Program-made: the position numbers and the translations under genes | In this document: positions 54,167 to 61,607 of the stretch, piece after piece | How positions within the stretch are numbered: the first letter of the stretch is position 1 | How the letters are laid out: every line of letters begins with the position of its first letter | Notes under the pieces: model-generated | What the model saw: the letters and a program-made list of their open reading frames with translations, nothing else | Told to the model about the DNA's origin: nothing | Databases searched by the model: none | Source: a bacterium | GTDB lineage: Bacteria; Pseudomonadota; Alphaproteobacteria; Caulobacterales; Hyphomonadaceae | Direction: 5' to 3' | Length of the DNA stretch: 64,000 nt | NCBI GenBank assembly: GCA_016125045.1 | Contig: WGML01000006.1 | Location: 310,001-374,000 of the forward strand

Positions 54167-54910
54167 TCAGTTCAGGCTGCGCGTGAGCCAGAAACGGATG
54201 TCGGCGTCCGGCGCGCGATCGGACACCCCGGCGAGGACGCCCGAATACCAGGACCATTGTTTGTTGAAACGGCCGCCGACGACCGGGCCGATCTGATGGG
54301 TCTGGTCGTTGAAGCCGGCGAGCGCGGAAGTCGAACCATAAAGGTTGAAGGCCTCAACGCCATAAAGCCAACCGTCCGCCCGCTGCTTCACAAGGCTCGC
54401 CCGCGTCTGCAGGAACACGCCATCGCGCGCCTGATCGCCAAGCTGCACGGAATTGAGCAGCGACGCCCTGGCCCGCCAACCGTCGCCGAGATTGAACTGG
54501 TTGGTCCAGTTGAAGCCGAGTTGCTCCGGATCCGGTCCATCGGCGATGCGGGCGTCAAAACGGACCGCCGACCGCCAGAAGCGGTTTGTTTCCGGTGTCA
54601 CCTCCCACAGCAGCTCCGCCTGGAAGAAGCTGAATTCCATTCCGTTCGGGCCGCGGTCTGTCGCGACGACCTGCCCTCTTAGGCGGCGGCGCGTGTTCAG
54701 CGCATGATCATAGTTGAAGCGGAACGCGGCGCGGTCTTCGCGACCATCTCCAGCAACGGTGAAGGCCGTTCGCATTTGCCATGTCCGTTCTCCGGGCGTG
54801 ACGATCGGACTGAACGCGCTCGCCAGCGTCTGCGCTGACGCAACGGGCGAGGAAACAACCGCGAAGGCGAGGCCGGCCAAGAGGGCCGCGAGGCCGCCAA
54901 ACGGGCTCAT
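54167..54910 (-). CDS. Putative outer-membrane beta-barrel protein
   Basis: A 247-residue protein with a signal peptide (LAALLAGLAFAVVSSPVASAQ) and mature sequence of alternating strand-like segments (AAFRFNYDHALNTRRRLRGQVVAT, GWRARASLLNSVQLG, DGVFLQTRASLVKQRADGWLYGVEAFNLYG, SWYSGVLAGVSD). It ends FWLTRSLN. The pattern suggests a 10-12-strand barrel in the outer membrane. No family recognised. It lies eight bases after the SMP-30 gene on the same strand, so the two are probably one transcript, convergent with the TonB receptor. Confidence 0.6.
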   Translation of the reverse strand: MSPFGGLAALLAGLAFAVVSSPVASAQTLASAFSPIVTPGERTWQMRTAFTVAGDGREDRAAFRFNYDHALNTRRRLRGQVVATDRGPNGMEFSFFQAELLWEVTPETNRFWRSAVRFDARIADGPDPEQLGFNWTNQFNLGDGWRARASLLNSVQLGDQARDGVFLQTRASLVKQRADGWLYGVEAFNLYGSTSALAGFNDQTHQIGPVVGGRFNKQWSWYSGVLAGVSDRAPDADIRFWLTRSLN

Positions 54911-54917
54911 GGCGGGA

Positions 54918-55820
54918 TCAACCGTTGAAATTGAGCCTGAGGCCCGGCTCCGGCCAGCGCATCCGGGCGAGGCGTCCGGTGCCGGAGAGCGTGATCCACG
55001 CCGTCTGCATGTCCGCCTCGCCGAAACAGATATTCGTCGTGTAAGGATCAGGGGTGTCCACCTGATGAAATTCGCCCGCCGGTGTGATGGTGGTGACGCC
55101 GGGCGTGATCAGGGTCGCGACGCAGACATTCCCTGAAGCGGCGACCGCCAGACTGTCGAGATAGCGCTCGCCCGGCAGCGTCGCGACGACGCGGGAGGGA
55201 AAGCCGGCTGAGCGGCGGATGATCTCCCCCGGTCCGGACAGGTCAAAGGCGAGCAGGCGGGCGGTGAGCGTGTCCGCCACGTAGAGCGTCTTCTCATCCG
55301 GCGAGAGCCCGACGCCGTTTGGGGAGATGAGTCCGAACGCCGCCTCGCGGATGGAACGGCCGTCGGGCGTCGCATAGTACAGCCCGCCCATGTCGCGCAC
55401 CCGGCCGCGCGCCTTGCCAAGATCGGTGAACCAGAACCCGCCCGCGCGATCGAACACGATGTCATTGGGCCCGTTTAGCATGTGCTCGCCGCAACGGTCA
55501 TAGAGCCGATCGAGCTTGCCGGTTGCGAGGTCGAGGCGCTCGATCCGGCCGCACTCGTAGTCTTCCGACACGCGGCCGGACGACGTGATCCCGTCCTTCG
55601 TGCGCCAGGTGAAGCCGCCATTGTTGCAGATGTAGAGCGCACCGTCCGGACCAATCGCGGCGCCGTTTGGCCCGCCGCCGGGCGATGCGATGATCTCCTT
55701 GCGGCCATCGCCCCAGCAACGCGTGACCGCGCCGCGCTTGATCTCGACGAGGATGACCGAGCCATCCGCCATGGCGACCGGGCCTTCTGGAAACTTGAGC
55801 CCTTCGGTGATGATGTCCAT
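54918..55820 (-). CDS. SMP-30/gluconolactonase (LRE) family protein
   Basis: A 300-residue six-bladed propeller. The N-terminus EGLKFPEGPVAMADGSVILVEI contains the metal-binding Glu after FxEGP. GPNDIVFDRAGGFWFTDLG and SPNGVGLSPDEKTLYVADTL hold the Asn and Asp metal ligands of the active site. Members hydrolyse lactones of sugars or related cyclic esters. It lacks a signal peptide, so it is cytoplasmic. It is probably co-transcribed with the barrel protein downstream and lies 26 bases left of folA in the same direction. Confidence 0.88.
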   Translation of the reverse strand: MDIITEGLKFPEGPVAMADGSVILVEIKRGAVTRCWGDGRKEIIASPGGGPNGAAIGPDGALYICNNGGFTWRTKDGITSSGRVSEDYECGRIERLDLATGKLDRLYDRCGEHMLNGPNDIVFDRAGGFWFTDLGKARGRVRDMGGLYYATPDGRSIREAAFGLISPNGVGLSPDEKTLYVADTLTARLLAFDLSGPGEIIRRSAGFPSRVVATLPGERYLDSLAVAASGNVCVATLITPGVTTITPAGEFHQVDTPDPYTTNICFGEADMQTAWITLSGTGRLARMRWPEPGLRLNFNG

Positions 55821-55846
55821 CTTTCAGCGTCTCGTTGGAGTCGGGG

Positions 55847-56383
55847 TCAGGCAGGAGCGCGTTGAAGCCGTCGGATGGTGAAGGCGTGATCATCGTCCGG
55901 TCCCGCCGCATGCGTGCGCGTCGCGGTTTCCACCCAGGCGGATCGGTCGAAGTCCGGAAAGAAGGCGTCCGCCTCGGCCTCGGCGTCCACCTCGGTCAGC
56001 CACATCGCATCGGCTGCCGGCAGCGCCGCGGCGTAGATTTCGCCGCCGCCGAGCACCGCGACTTCGCCCGCGCCGCTCCTTGCGGCCATCGCGCGGGCGG
56101 CGCCGATCGCAACCCCGAGATCGCTGAACACCCACGCCCCCTCGAACAATGCGGATGTGTTGCGGGTGACCACGATGTTCGGCCGGCCCGGCAGCGGCCG
56201 TCGCGGCAGGCTCTCCCAGGTCTTGCGACCCATCACGACCGGTTTGCCGCGCGTGACGGCGCGGAAATGGGCCGTGTCCGTCTTCAGTCTGAACAGCAGC
56301 CCGCCATCGCGGCCGATCTCCCGGCGTCGTCCCATCGCGGCGACAAGCACGATTTCGATGCGGTCGGGACTTGGAAGGGTCAT
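55847..56383 (-). CDS. folA: Dihydrofolate reductase
   Basis: The start is set at 56383 (MTLPSPDRIEIVLVAAMGRRREIGRDGGLLFRLKTD), giving 178 residues. The folate pocket Asp lies in LLFRLKTDTAHFRAVT, the NADPH motifs in VVMGRKTWESLP and IVVTRN, and the GGGEIYAAALP stretch is typical. The usual WxxxxDL is replaced by LLFRLKTD, slightly divergent. It reduces dihydrofolate made by thyA, which lies 1.5 kb away on the same strand with two genes between them. Confidence 0.93.
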   Translation of the reverse strand: MTLPSPDRIEIVLVAAMGRRREIGRDGGLLFRLKTDTAHFRAVTRGKPVVMGRKTWESLPRRPLPGRPNIVVTRNTSALFEGAWVFSDLGVAIGAARAMAARSGAGEVAVLGGGEIYAAALPAADAMWLTEVDAEAEADAFFPDFDRSAWVETATRTHAAGPDDDHAFTIRRLQRAPA

Positions 56384-56490
56384 GCCGGTCCTCGAGGCGA
56401 TTGCGCGCGGGACCTTCGGGCGCCAGCGTGTAGGAATGCAAGTCCGGTCGTGCGATATCGGTCCGGGCCGCGACACCGGAGGATGGCGAA

Positions 56491-57198
56491 ATGGATGCAG
56501 CAACCCCCGGCTTTCTGTCCGAACTCATCAACGCGGCGACCGGAGACCGCGACCCGTCCGTGCTGATCTGGGTCCTGCCGGCGCTTGTGGGCACATTCGC
56601 CCTGATCTGGATCCTGAAGGGCCGAGGGGCGGCGATGATCTACGTCGCCCTCATCCCTTTCCTGAACTGGACCTTCGGCAAGGGGCAGTTGATCGAAGTC
56701 GACCTGACGCAGACGTTTGGCGGCGTGTTCGCCTCGGGCGACGGGCCTGCGGTGATCTTCCAGCCGCTCACCATCCTCACTGGCCTCGTCTTCGTGATCC
56801 GGGACTTCGTTCAGCGTGAGATGGGCCACCGTGTGCTTGTGGTGATGGCGCTCGCGATCGGCTGGTCGTTCTTCTATTCTTGGCCCGTCATCGCGCTTGC
56901 CTCGGCCATCGCTTTCGGCATTTCCGAAACCGTCGACTGGCTGATGTTCACCTTCACCAAATACCGGCTCTCGACCCGAATCCTCCTGTCCAGCGCCATC
57001 GCCTCGCCGGTCGACACGACCGTGTTCCTCTATGGGGCGGACCTTGCGCGGCAGATGAATGGCGACCCGGCGGGCACCATGCTGACCGCGCCGAACTGGG
57101 TATTCTTCATTCTCGGCAAGATGGTTGGCGCAGTCATCGTGTTCTGGGCGATCCGGCGGCGCGAGGATCGAGGCGAACTGGACCCGGCGGCCGCCTGA
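56491..57198 (+). CDS. VUT/YhhQ-family transporter (queuosine-precursor type)
   Basis: A 235-residue protein with about six membrane helices. The diagnostic segment is FVIRDFVQREMGHRVLVVMALAIGWSFFYSWPVIALASAIAFGISETVDWLMFTF, then RILLSSAIASPVDTTVFL. This matches the VUT (vitamin uptake) or YhhQ family, some members of which import queuosine precursors. No preQ1-type riboswitch is visible upstream. It is flanked by folA and a lipoprotein gene on the opposite strand. Confidence 0.8.
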   Translation: MDAATPGFLSELINAATGDRDPSVLIWVLPALVGTFALIWILKGRGAAMIYVALIPFLNWTFGKGQLIEVDLTQTFGGVFASGDGPAVIFQPLTILTGLVFVIRDFVQREMGHRVLVVMALAIGWSFFYSWPVIALASAIAFGISETVDWLMFTFTKYRLSTRILLSSAIASPVDTTVFLYGADLARQMNGDPAGTMLTAPNWVFFILGKMVGAVIVFWAIRRREDRGELDPAAA

Positions 57199-57241
57199 CT
57201 GGCGATCCCGCGCCGAGGGCGCGGGAGGCCCTCACATGAAA

Positions 57242-57269
57242 CGGGCGGCCCCCATTCAGGAGCCGCCCG
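57242..57269. terminator. Hairpin between the VUT gene and the small lipoprotein gene
   Basis: cgggcggc-N12-gccgcccg is an eight-pair stem followed on the plus strand by catcgtatttattct. It could end transcription from the convergent genes on both sides; the T run is weak. Confidence 0.55.
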
Positions 57270-57308
57270 CATCGTATTTATTCTATCAGTCTTGCGACTG
57301 ACTTCGTG

Positions 57309-57629
57309 TCAGTGTGCGCCTTCGGTCGTGGCGCCTTCGGCGTGATCCATCGCGCCTTCGACTTTCGCGGCGGCGTCATCAACGACCGCAGCGGCGCCGT
57401 CCACAACTTCCTGACCGGCGGCGGCGGCGTCCGAGGCGAGGTCGCCAGCGGCTTCAACCGTGGTCGCGGCGGTTTCTGAGACCGTCTCACCGGCGGCCGT
57501 GGCGGCTTCCGAAACGGTGGACGCGGTGGAGGACGCGGCATCCTGAACGGCGTCGGCGTTTTCCTGGGTGCAGCCGGCGAGCGCGAACGTGGCGAGCGAG
57601 GCGGCGGCGAAAGCGAGTTTGAACGACAT
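57309..57629 (-). CDS. Small Ala-rich lipoprotein
   Basis: A 106-residue protein with a lipobox (FALAGC, Cys at about residue 20) and a mature region of Ala/Glu/Val/Thr heptad-like repeats (TVSEAATAAGETVSETAATTVEAAG). This predicts one long amphipathic helix. Composition resembles small envelope lipoproteins that coat the membrane or help barrel assembly, but no family is recognisable. It is flanked by AT-rich non-coding DNA on its 5' side (57630-57931). Confidence 0.6.
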   Translation of the reverse strand: MSFKLAFAAASLATFALAGCTQENADAVQDAASSTASTVSEAATAAGETVSETAATTVEAAGDLASDAAAAGQEVVDGAAAVVDDAAAKVEGAMDHAEGATTEGAH

Positions 57630-57931
57630 GGTCCTTGACCCCTCCTGGTGGGTGCATCTTGAACACGGCGAGAACCCGTTCTCACCGTTCGACGCTCAAA
57701 TTCTACTTGGCGGGTCTTGAATCAAGGAGTTTTACATTTCCGATTATTTAGAATGACGGAGATGAGCACCTGGAGCGGGCGATAACCGGCGCGACTTTTT
57801 CAACCCTTGCGCGAAATCGCCGCCCACCCACCCCCTCGCGCGTTCACGTAGTTCACGCGATACCCTCCTGATTCTAGCCGATTTATCACGTATGCGTGAT
57901 AAACATTACCGCTTGACGGCGCGGACAAGAG
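57630..57931. promoter_or_regulatory. 302-base AT-rich intergenic region with a palindrome
   Basis: No gene is visible. Near the thyA end lies the inverted repeat tttatcacg-TATG-cgtgataaa (57882-57903), 9-base perfect arms, AT-rich. Just before it is a near-duplicate pair of gttcacg boxes (57842-57857). The region presumably holds the promoter of the lipoprotein gene at its left end. The palindrome could be an operator or part of the thyA transcription end. Confidence 0.45.
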
Positions 57932-58729
57932 TCAGACCGCTACAGGCGCCTTGATATGCGGGTGGGCCTCATAGCCCGTCAGGGTGAAATCTTTGTAATC
58001 CCATGAAAACAGGTCGGACTTCGAAGGATCAAGCTCCAGCCTGGGCAGCGGATAAGGCTTTCGCTGAAGTTGAAGTCGGGCCTGATCGAAATGATTCGAG
58101 TAGAGGTGCGCGTCGCCGAGCGTGTGGACGAACTCGCCCGCCTCCAGCCCGGTCGCGCGGGCCATCAGCATGGTCAGGAGCGCGTAGGACGCGATGTTGA
58201 ACGGGACGCCGAGAAAGATGTCCGCGGACCGTTGATAGAGCTGGCAATGCAGCCGGCCATCGAGCACGCAGAACTGGAACAGGCAGTGGCACGGCGGCAG
58301 CTTCATCGCGTCGATGTCGGCGGGATTCCACGCCGACACAACGAGTCGACGTGAGTTCGGGTTCCGGATGATCTCGTCGCGCACCCAGGAAATCTGGTCG
58401 ATCACGCGTCCATCCGGAGCCGCCCAGGACCGCCACTGCCGGCCGTAGATGGGTCCGAGATCCCCCGTCTCGGGGTCCGCCCATTCATCCCAGATGGAGA
58501 CGCCGCGCTCCTTCAGCCAGCCGACATTCGTGTCGCCGCGAAGGAACCAGAGCAGTTCGACGACGATCGATTTCAGATGCAGCTTCTTGGTCGTGGTGAG
58601 TGGGAACCCGTCGGCGAGGTCGAACCGCATCTGTCGGCCGAAGACCGACCGGGCGCCCGTGCCCGTGCGGTCAGGCCGATCGACACCGTGGTCCAGCACG
58701 TCGCGCAAAAGGTCTTCATACTGTCCCAT
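57932..58729 (-). CDS. thyA: Thymidylate synthase
   Basis: A 265-residue protein. [19 protein letters not shown], the active-site Cys in [36 protein letters not shown] and [12 protein letters not shown] are all canonical. It methylates dUMP to dTMP using methylene-tetrahydrofolate and yields dihydrofolate for FolA. It is a single gene here, with aqpZ 84 bases to the right on the same strand. Confidence 0.97.
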   Translation of the reverse strand: MGQYEDLLRDVLDHGVDRPDRTGTGARSVFGRQMRFDLADGFPLTTTKKLHLKSIVVELLWFLRGDTNVGWLKERGVSIWDEWADPETGDLGPIYGRQWRSWAAPDGRVIDQISWVRDEIIRNPNSRRLVVSAWNPADIDAMKLPPCHCLFQFCVLDGRLHCQLYQRSADIFLGVPFNIASYALLTMLMARATGLEAGEFVHTLGDAHLYSNHFDQARLQLQRKPYPLPRLELDPSKSDLFSWDYKDFTLTGYEAHPHIKAPVAV

Positions 58730-58813
58730 AGCGGCCTCCCGCGCCGATTCGCTGACGCGTTAAGGTATGGGGGTCCGGGGCGGGGTGGCAATCCGCCCCG
58801 GGACCGGTCGCCG

Positions 58814-59518
58814 CTAGGGCGCGGCGGCCGCCGGATCGTCTGCTTCGAGGTGTTTGGTGCGGAAGAGGACGCCCGCAAGACCAGCCCCGATCAGCGGCGC
58901 GATGATGAACAGCCAAAGCTGCGAGATCGCCGCGCCGCCAACGATGATCGCGGGCCCGAACGACCGCGCCGGGTTCACCGAAACACCCGTCACCTGAATG
59001 CCGACGATGTGGATCACAACAAGCGTGAGGCCGATGGCGAGGCCGGCGAAAGCGCCGGGCGCCCGGGCCTGGGTCGATCCGAGAATCACCACCACGAACA
59101 GGAAGGTCGCTACAATCTCGAACACGAGCGCCGCCATGAGCGAGTATTCGCCGAGATAGCCCGGACCCCAGCCATTCTGTCCAAGACCGTTGGCCGCCAG
59201 ATCATAGCCCACCCGTCCAGTGGCGATCAAATAAAGCAGCCCAGCCCCGACCAGCGCGCCGAGAAACTGGGCGATCCAGTACTGCACCATTTCGGCGATG
59301 GTCATCCGGCCGGAAACATAGGCGCCGAACGACACCGCTGGATTGACGTGGCACCCCGAGACCGGACCGACGCCATAGGCCATCGCGACAATGGCGAGGC
59401 CGAATGCGAAGGCGATGCCGAGCTGGCCGACAGTGTCGGCGCCGGCGAGAACCGCCGAACCGCAGCCCAACAAGACGAGTGTAAGTGTGCCGATGAATTC
59501 GGCGATCATTTTCTTCAT
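58814..59518 (-). CDS. aqpZ: Aquaporin Z
   Basis: The start is set at 59518 (MKKMIAEFIGTLTLVLLGCGSAVLAG), giving 234 residues. Two NPA motifs (SGCHVNPAVSFG and VSVNPARSFGPA) sit in the re-entrant loops. Six helices include VFEIVATFLFVVVILGS. The aromatic/Arg filter sequence HVNPAV to NPARS fits a water-specific channel. It mediates rapid water flow across the inner membrane. The upstream 150 bases are shared with the divergent VOC gene. Confidence 0.95.
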   Translation of the reverse strand: MKKMIAEFIGTLTLVLLGCGSAVLAGADTVGQLGIAFAFGLAIVAMAYGVGPVSGCHVNPAVSFGAYVSGRMTIAEMVQYWIAQFLGALVGAGLLYLIATGRVGYDLAANGLGQNGWGPGYLGEYSLMAALVFEIVATFLFVVVILGSTQARAPGAFAGLAIGLTLVVIHIVGIQVTGVSVNPARSFGPAIIVGGAAISQLWLFIIAPLIGAGLAGVLFRTKHLEADDPAAAAP

Positions 59519-59668
59519 GGGACGTCCCTCCCCAGAATGCCCGAGCCGAGCATCACCCGATTTCCGTGTGCTGGCCAGAGGTTTCTGGATTGACGGAGCG
59601 GGTCTGTTCTGCTTATGTTCCACTTTCAGTGAGGCAGGCTCGAAGCCGTGCCGAGAAAAGGGCGCAAG

Positions 59669-60046
59669 ATGATCGGTTATGTCATGCTGGGCACGAGGGA
59701 TCTGTCGCGGGCGACACAATTCTACGACGCGATCGCGTCGGCGATGGGCACGCCGCGCTTCATGGAGACGCCGACCTCGGTCGCCTGGGCGAAACCAGGC
59801 GGGCCGGCCGGACTTGCGGTCTGCCTGCGGTTCGACGGGCGCCCGTCAACATGGGGCAATGGCGTGATGGTGGCGCTTGAAGCCGGGTCTCCGGAACAGG
59901 TGCGCGCGCTCTACGATCTCGCCCTGTCGATGGGCGCGAGCGATGAGGGGCCGCCCGGCGACCGGGGCGGCGGCTTCTACGCCGCCTATTTCCGCGATCC
60001 GGACGGAAACAAGCTGAATGCGTTCTGCATGCTGCGGGGAGGATAG
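59669..60046 (+). CDS. VOC (glyoxalase/dioxygenase-fold) family protein
   Basis: The start is set at the ATG at 59669 (MIGYVMLGTRDLSRATQFYDAIASAMG), giving 125 residues; an upstream ATG at 59648 is also in frame. It is a typical single VOC domain: first strand GYVMLGTRDLSRATQFYD and last motif GFYAAYFRDPDGNKLNAFC. The Glu expected as a metal ligand (PDGNKLE/N) is Asn here, so metal binding is uncertain. Small cytosolic members of this type are common and mostly uncharacterised. Confidence 0.82.
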   Translation: MIGYVMLGTRDLSRATQFYDAIASAMGTPRFMETPTSVAWAKPGGPAGLAVCLRFDGRPSTWGNGVMVALEAGSPEQVRALYDLALSMGASDEGPPGDRGGGFYAAYFRDPDGNKLNAFCMLRGG

Positions 60047-60119
60047 CCGGGGCTGACCTGCGTCAGCCAAGCGTCCGCGAGGGACAGGCGCAGGGTCGCC
60101 CCGACCGTCTCAGCGTCCC

Positions 60120-60485
60120 CTATCGGCAAATATTGCGGTCCGGGGAGGCGCCCGGTCCACCGACAGGGCCGGGTGGATTCTCCCAGTTGGTTCCCCGTCC
60201 GCCCGTCAGTCCGGGCGGATTGTTGTCGCGGTCCGGAGTCCAGCACCCCCGGGCGGGCGACCAGACATGGACCCTGCCGCCGACAATGGCGCGATGGACA
60301 GGACGATCGGGGGACGCGCCGGGGCCGCCACGCGCGCCGGGAGGGTTCTCCCAATTGGTCCCCGCGCCGCCCCGGGGTCCCGGTGGATTGTTGTCGCGAT
60401 CGCGGGGGGGATAGGCGGCGGCCGGTGACGCGCAGGCGATGCACAAGGAGGCCGCGGCAAGGCTCAGAAGAAGCGATTTGATCAT
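60120..60485 (-). CDS. Secreted protein made of two WENPPG repeats
   Basis: The start is set at 60485 (MIKSLLLSLAAASLCIACASPAAAYPP), giving 121 residues with a signal peptide. Residues 28-61 and 88-118 repeat one another: DRDNNPPGPRGGAGTNWENPPGARGGPGASPDR against DRDNNPPGLTGGRGTNWENPPGPVGGPGASPDR. They are joined by a short linker with VHRAIVGGRVHVWSPARGCW. It is rich in Gly, Pro, Asn and Arg, so probably extended. The DNA repeat is about 100 bases long. Function unknown. Confidence 0.55.
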   Translation of the reverse strand: MIKSLLLSLAAASLCIACASPAAAYPPRDRDNNPPGPRGGAGTNWENPPGARGGPGASPDRPVHRAIVGGRVHVWSPARGCWTPDRDNNPPGLTGGRGTNWENPPGPVGGPGASPDRNICR

Positions 60486-60719
60486 AGGACTGTCTCCGGT
60501 CTTGAAACACCGTCCCTCGGTTTCGTCTGGCCGTTCTGGGCCGGGTGCTTTTTTTATCGTTGAGCGATGGTCGCCGCCGATTGTCGCGCGGCGATCCCCG
60601 ATGCAGGCTGAATTGTATTCTTGTGTATCAATGCCGAATTGCGCGGGCGCCGCGGCCAGCCGGCGCCTTCGGTTCTTTTCTCGTTCACCCGATGCGCCTA
60701 TATGTAGGTCGTTCTTCGG

Positions 60720-61030
60720 AACTATGGCGATAAACCCGCGCGTAATAAGCGGCTCGGACCCGGGGGCGGTACCCGGCGGCTCCACCATAACTCCCGGTCG
60801 TTGGCCGGATGGATCGGGGGCCGAAACAGGATCGACGGACGTGTAAAGGCGATGACTTCGCTCGATTGGGCCCCGACAGAAGCCCATTTGCAACAGTTGC
60901 CAACGACAACTTTGCTGAAGGTCAAGCTCTCGCGGCGTAGTGCTGCGCGGGTTTGTCCGAACCTAAGTCCTCTGCTCTAGCAAGCTGAGGCGGGGCCCGG
61001 GGGCGCCTGGCAACAGAAGCCCCCACCTCT
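60720..61030 (+). ncRNA. ssrA: Permuted two-piece tmRNA
   Basis: The gene is circularly permuted as in alphaproteobacteria. The acceptor piece comes first and ends cggctccacca at 60787; the coding piece begins about 60817 with ggggccgaaacaggatcgac. GGGGCCG of the coding piece and CGGCTCC of the acceptor piece form the seven-pair acceptor stem. The tag frame at 60899-60940 ends in ALAA-stop. tmRNA releases ribosomes stalled on broken mRNA and tags the product for degradation. The outer ends are approximate; TATATG at 60699-60704 may be a -10 box and ggggg-rich pairing near 61000-61022 the end. The rest of the 60486-61096 gap shows no gene. Confidence 0.88.
60899..60940 (+). other. tmRNA proteolysis-tag reading frame
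   Basis: GCC AAC GAC AAC TTT GCT GAA GGT CAA GCT CTC GCG GCG TAG reads ANDNFAEGQALAA-stop. The ANDN start is the common alphaproteobacterial form and the LAA end is the ClpXP/ClpAP degron. The central GQ is unlike the EEFA of Caulobacter. Confidence 0.88.
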
Positions 61031-61096
61031 TCTCCCAAATGCGTGCGCCGTTGCGTCCCGACGATGGACTGCGGCCGAGGCCCCGTTTCCCGATTG

Positions 61097-61590
61097 TCAG
61101 CCGGCGGCGACGTGAACCTCTGTCACTATGTAGCGCAACACCACGGCTGTCGCGGCGACATACAGCACGGCTAAACCCGCAAGCACAGGCAACGCCGTCT
61201 GATGAAGGCCCCAACCCACGTTCGCGCACCACCGTCATCGATGAGCAGGTTGCGGCCTTCGCCGCCATAGCCGATCGCCGAGCCACAGAAAGCGAGCGCA
61301 TAAATCGCTACCTCCAGCGGCCTGCCGAGGGCGTCAAGCAGGTCTGTGTGCTGCTCGGGAGAGGCGTAACCCGACATGCAGGCGAACGCCGCCGCGGGGC
61401 CGACAGCTAGCCACACCACCGCCCAGAGCCAGCGCCGGTTCAGCGCCAGAAACACGGCGCCCAGGAGCGGCGTGAGCAGTCCGTTCGCCTGGCTCACGAC
61501 CGCGATCACCGCGAGCGCCAACGCGGCCGCCGACGCGGCCGCGCCGCCTCTCGAAAGCAGGACGAAGGCGGCGACCGGAGCGCGAGACAG
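61097..61590 (-). pseudogene. Decayed polytopic membrane-protein gene
   Basis: The open frame from 61590 reads SRAPVAAFVLLSRGGAAA, then membrane-type text ALAVIAVVSQANGLLTPLLGAVFLALNRRWLWAVVWLAVG and ends abnormally in AFIRRRCLCLRV. In a neighbouring frame the sequence continues as a clean helix, HQTALPVLAGLAVLYVAATA, ending EVHVAAG-stop at 61097. A frameshift near 61200 therefore splits the C-terminus. The N-terminal half is missing: a stop lies at 61591-61593 and the P450 gene follows. It resembles a conserved hypothetical inner-membrane protein with GNGLL..PL and HGY..P segments. Confidence 0.6.
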
Positions 61591-61607
61591 TCAATCGGCG
61601 GTAGCTG

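Noticed and set aside
56384-56490. Possible preQ1 riboswitch before the VUT transporter
   Set aside because: No C-rich/A-rich preQ1-type pattern is present. Only 107 GC-rich bases separate it from folA.
60439-60846. 135-residue plus-strand ORF
   Set aside because: Overlaps the start of the secreted repeat protein and the tmRNA acceptor and coding pieces. No ribosome-binding site and no recognisable domain.
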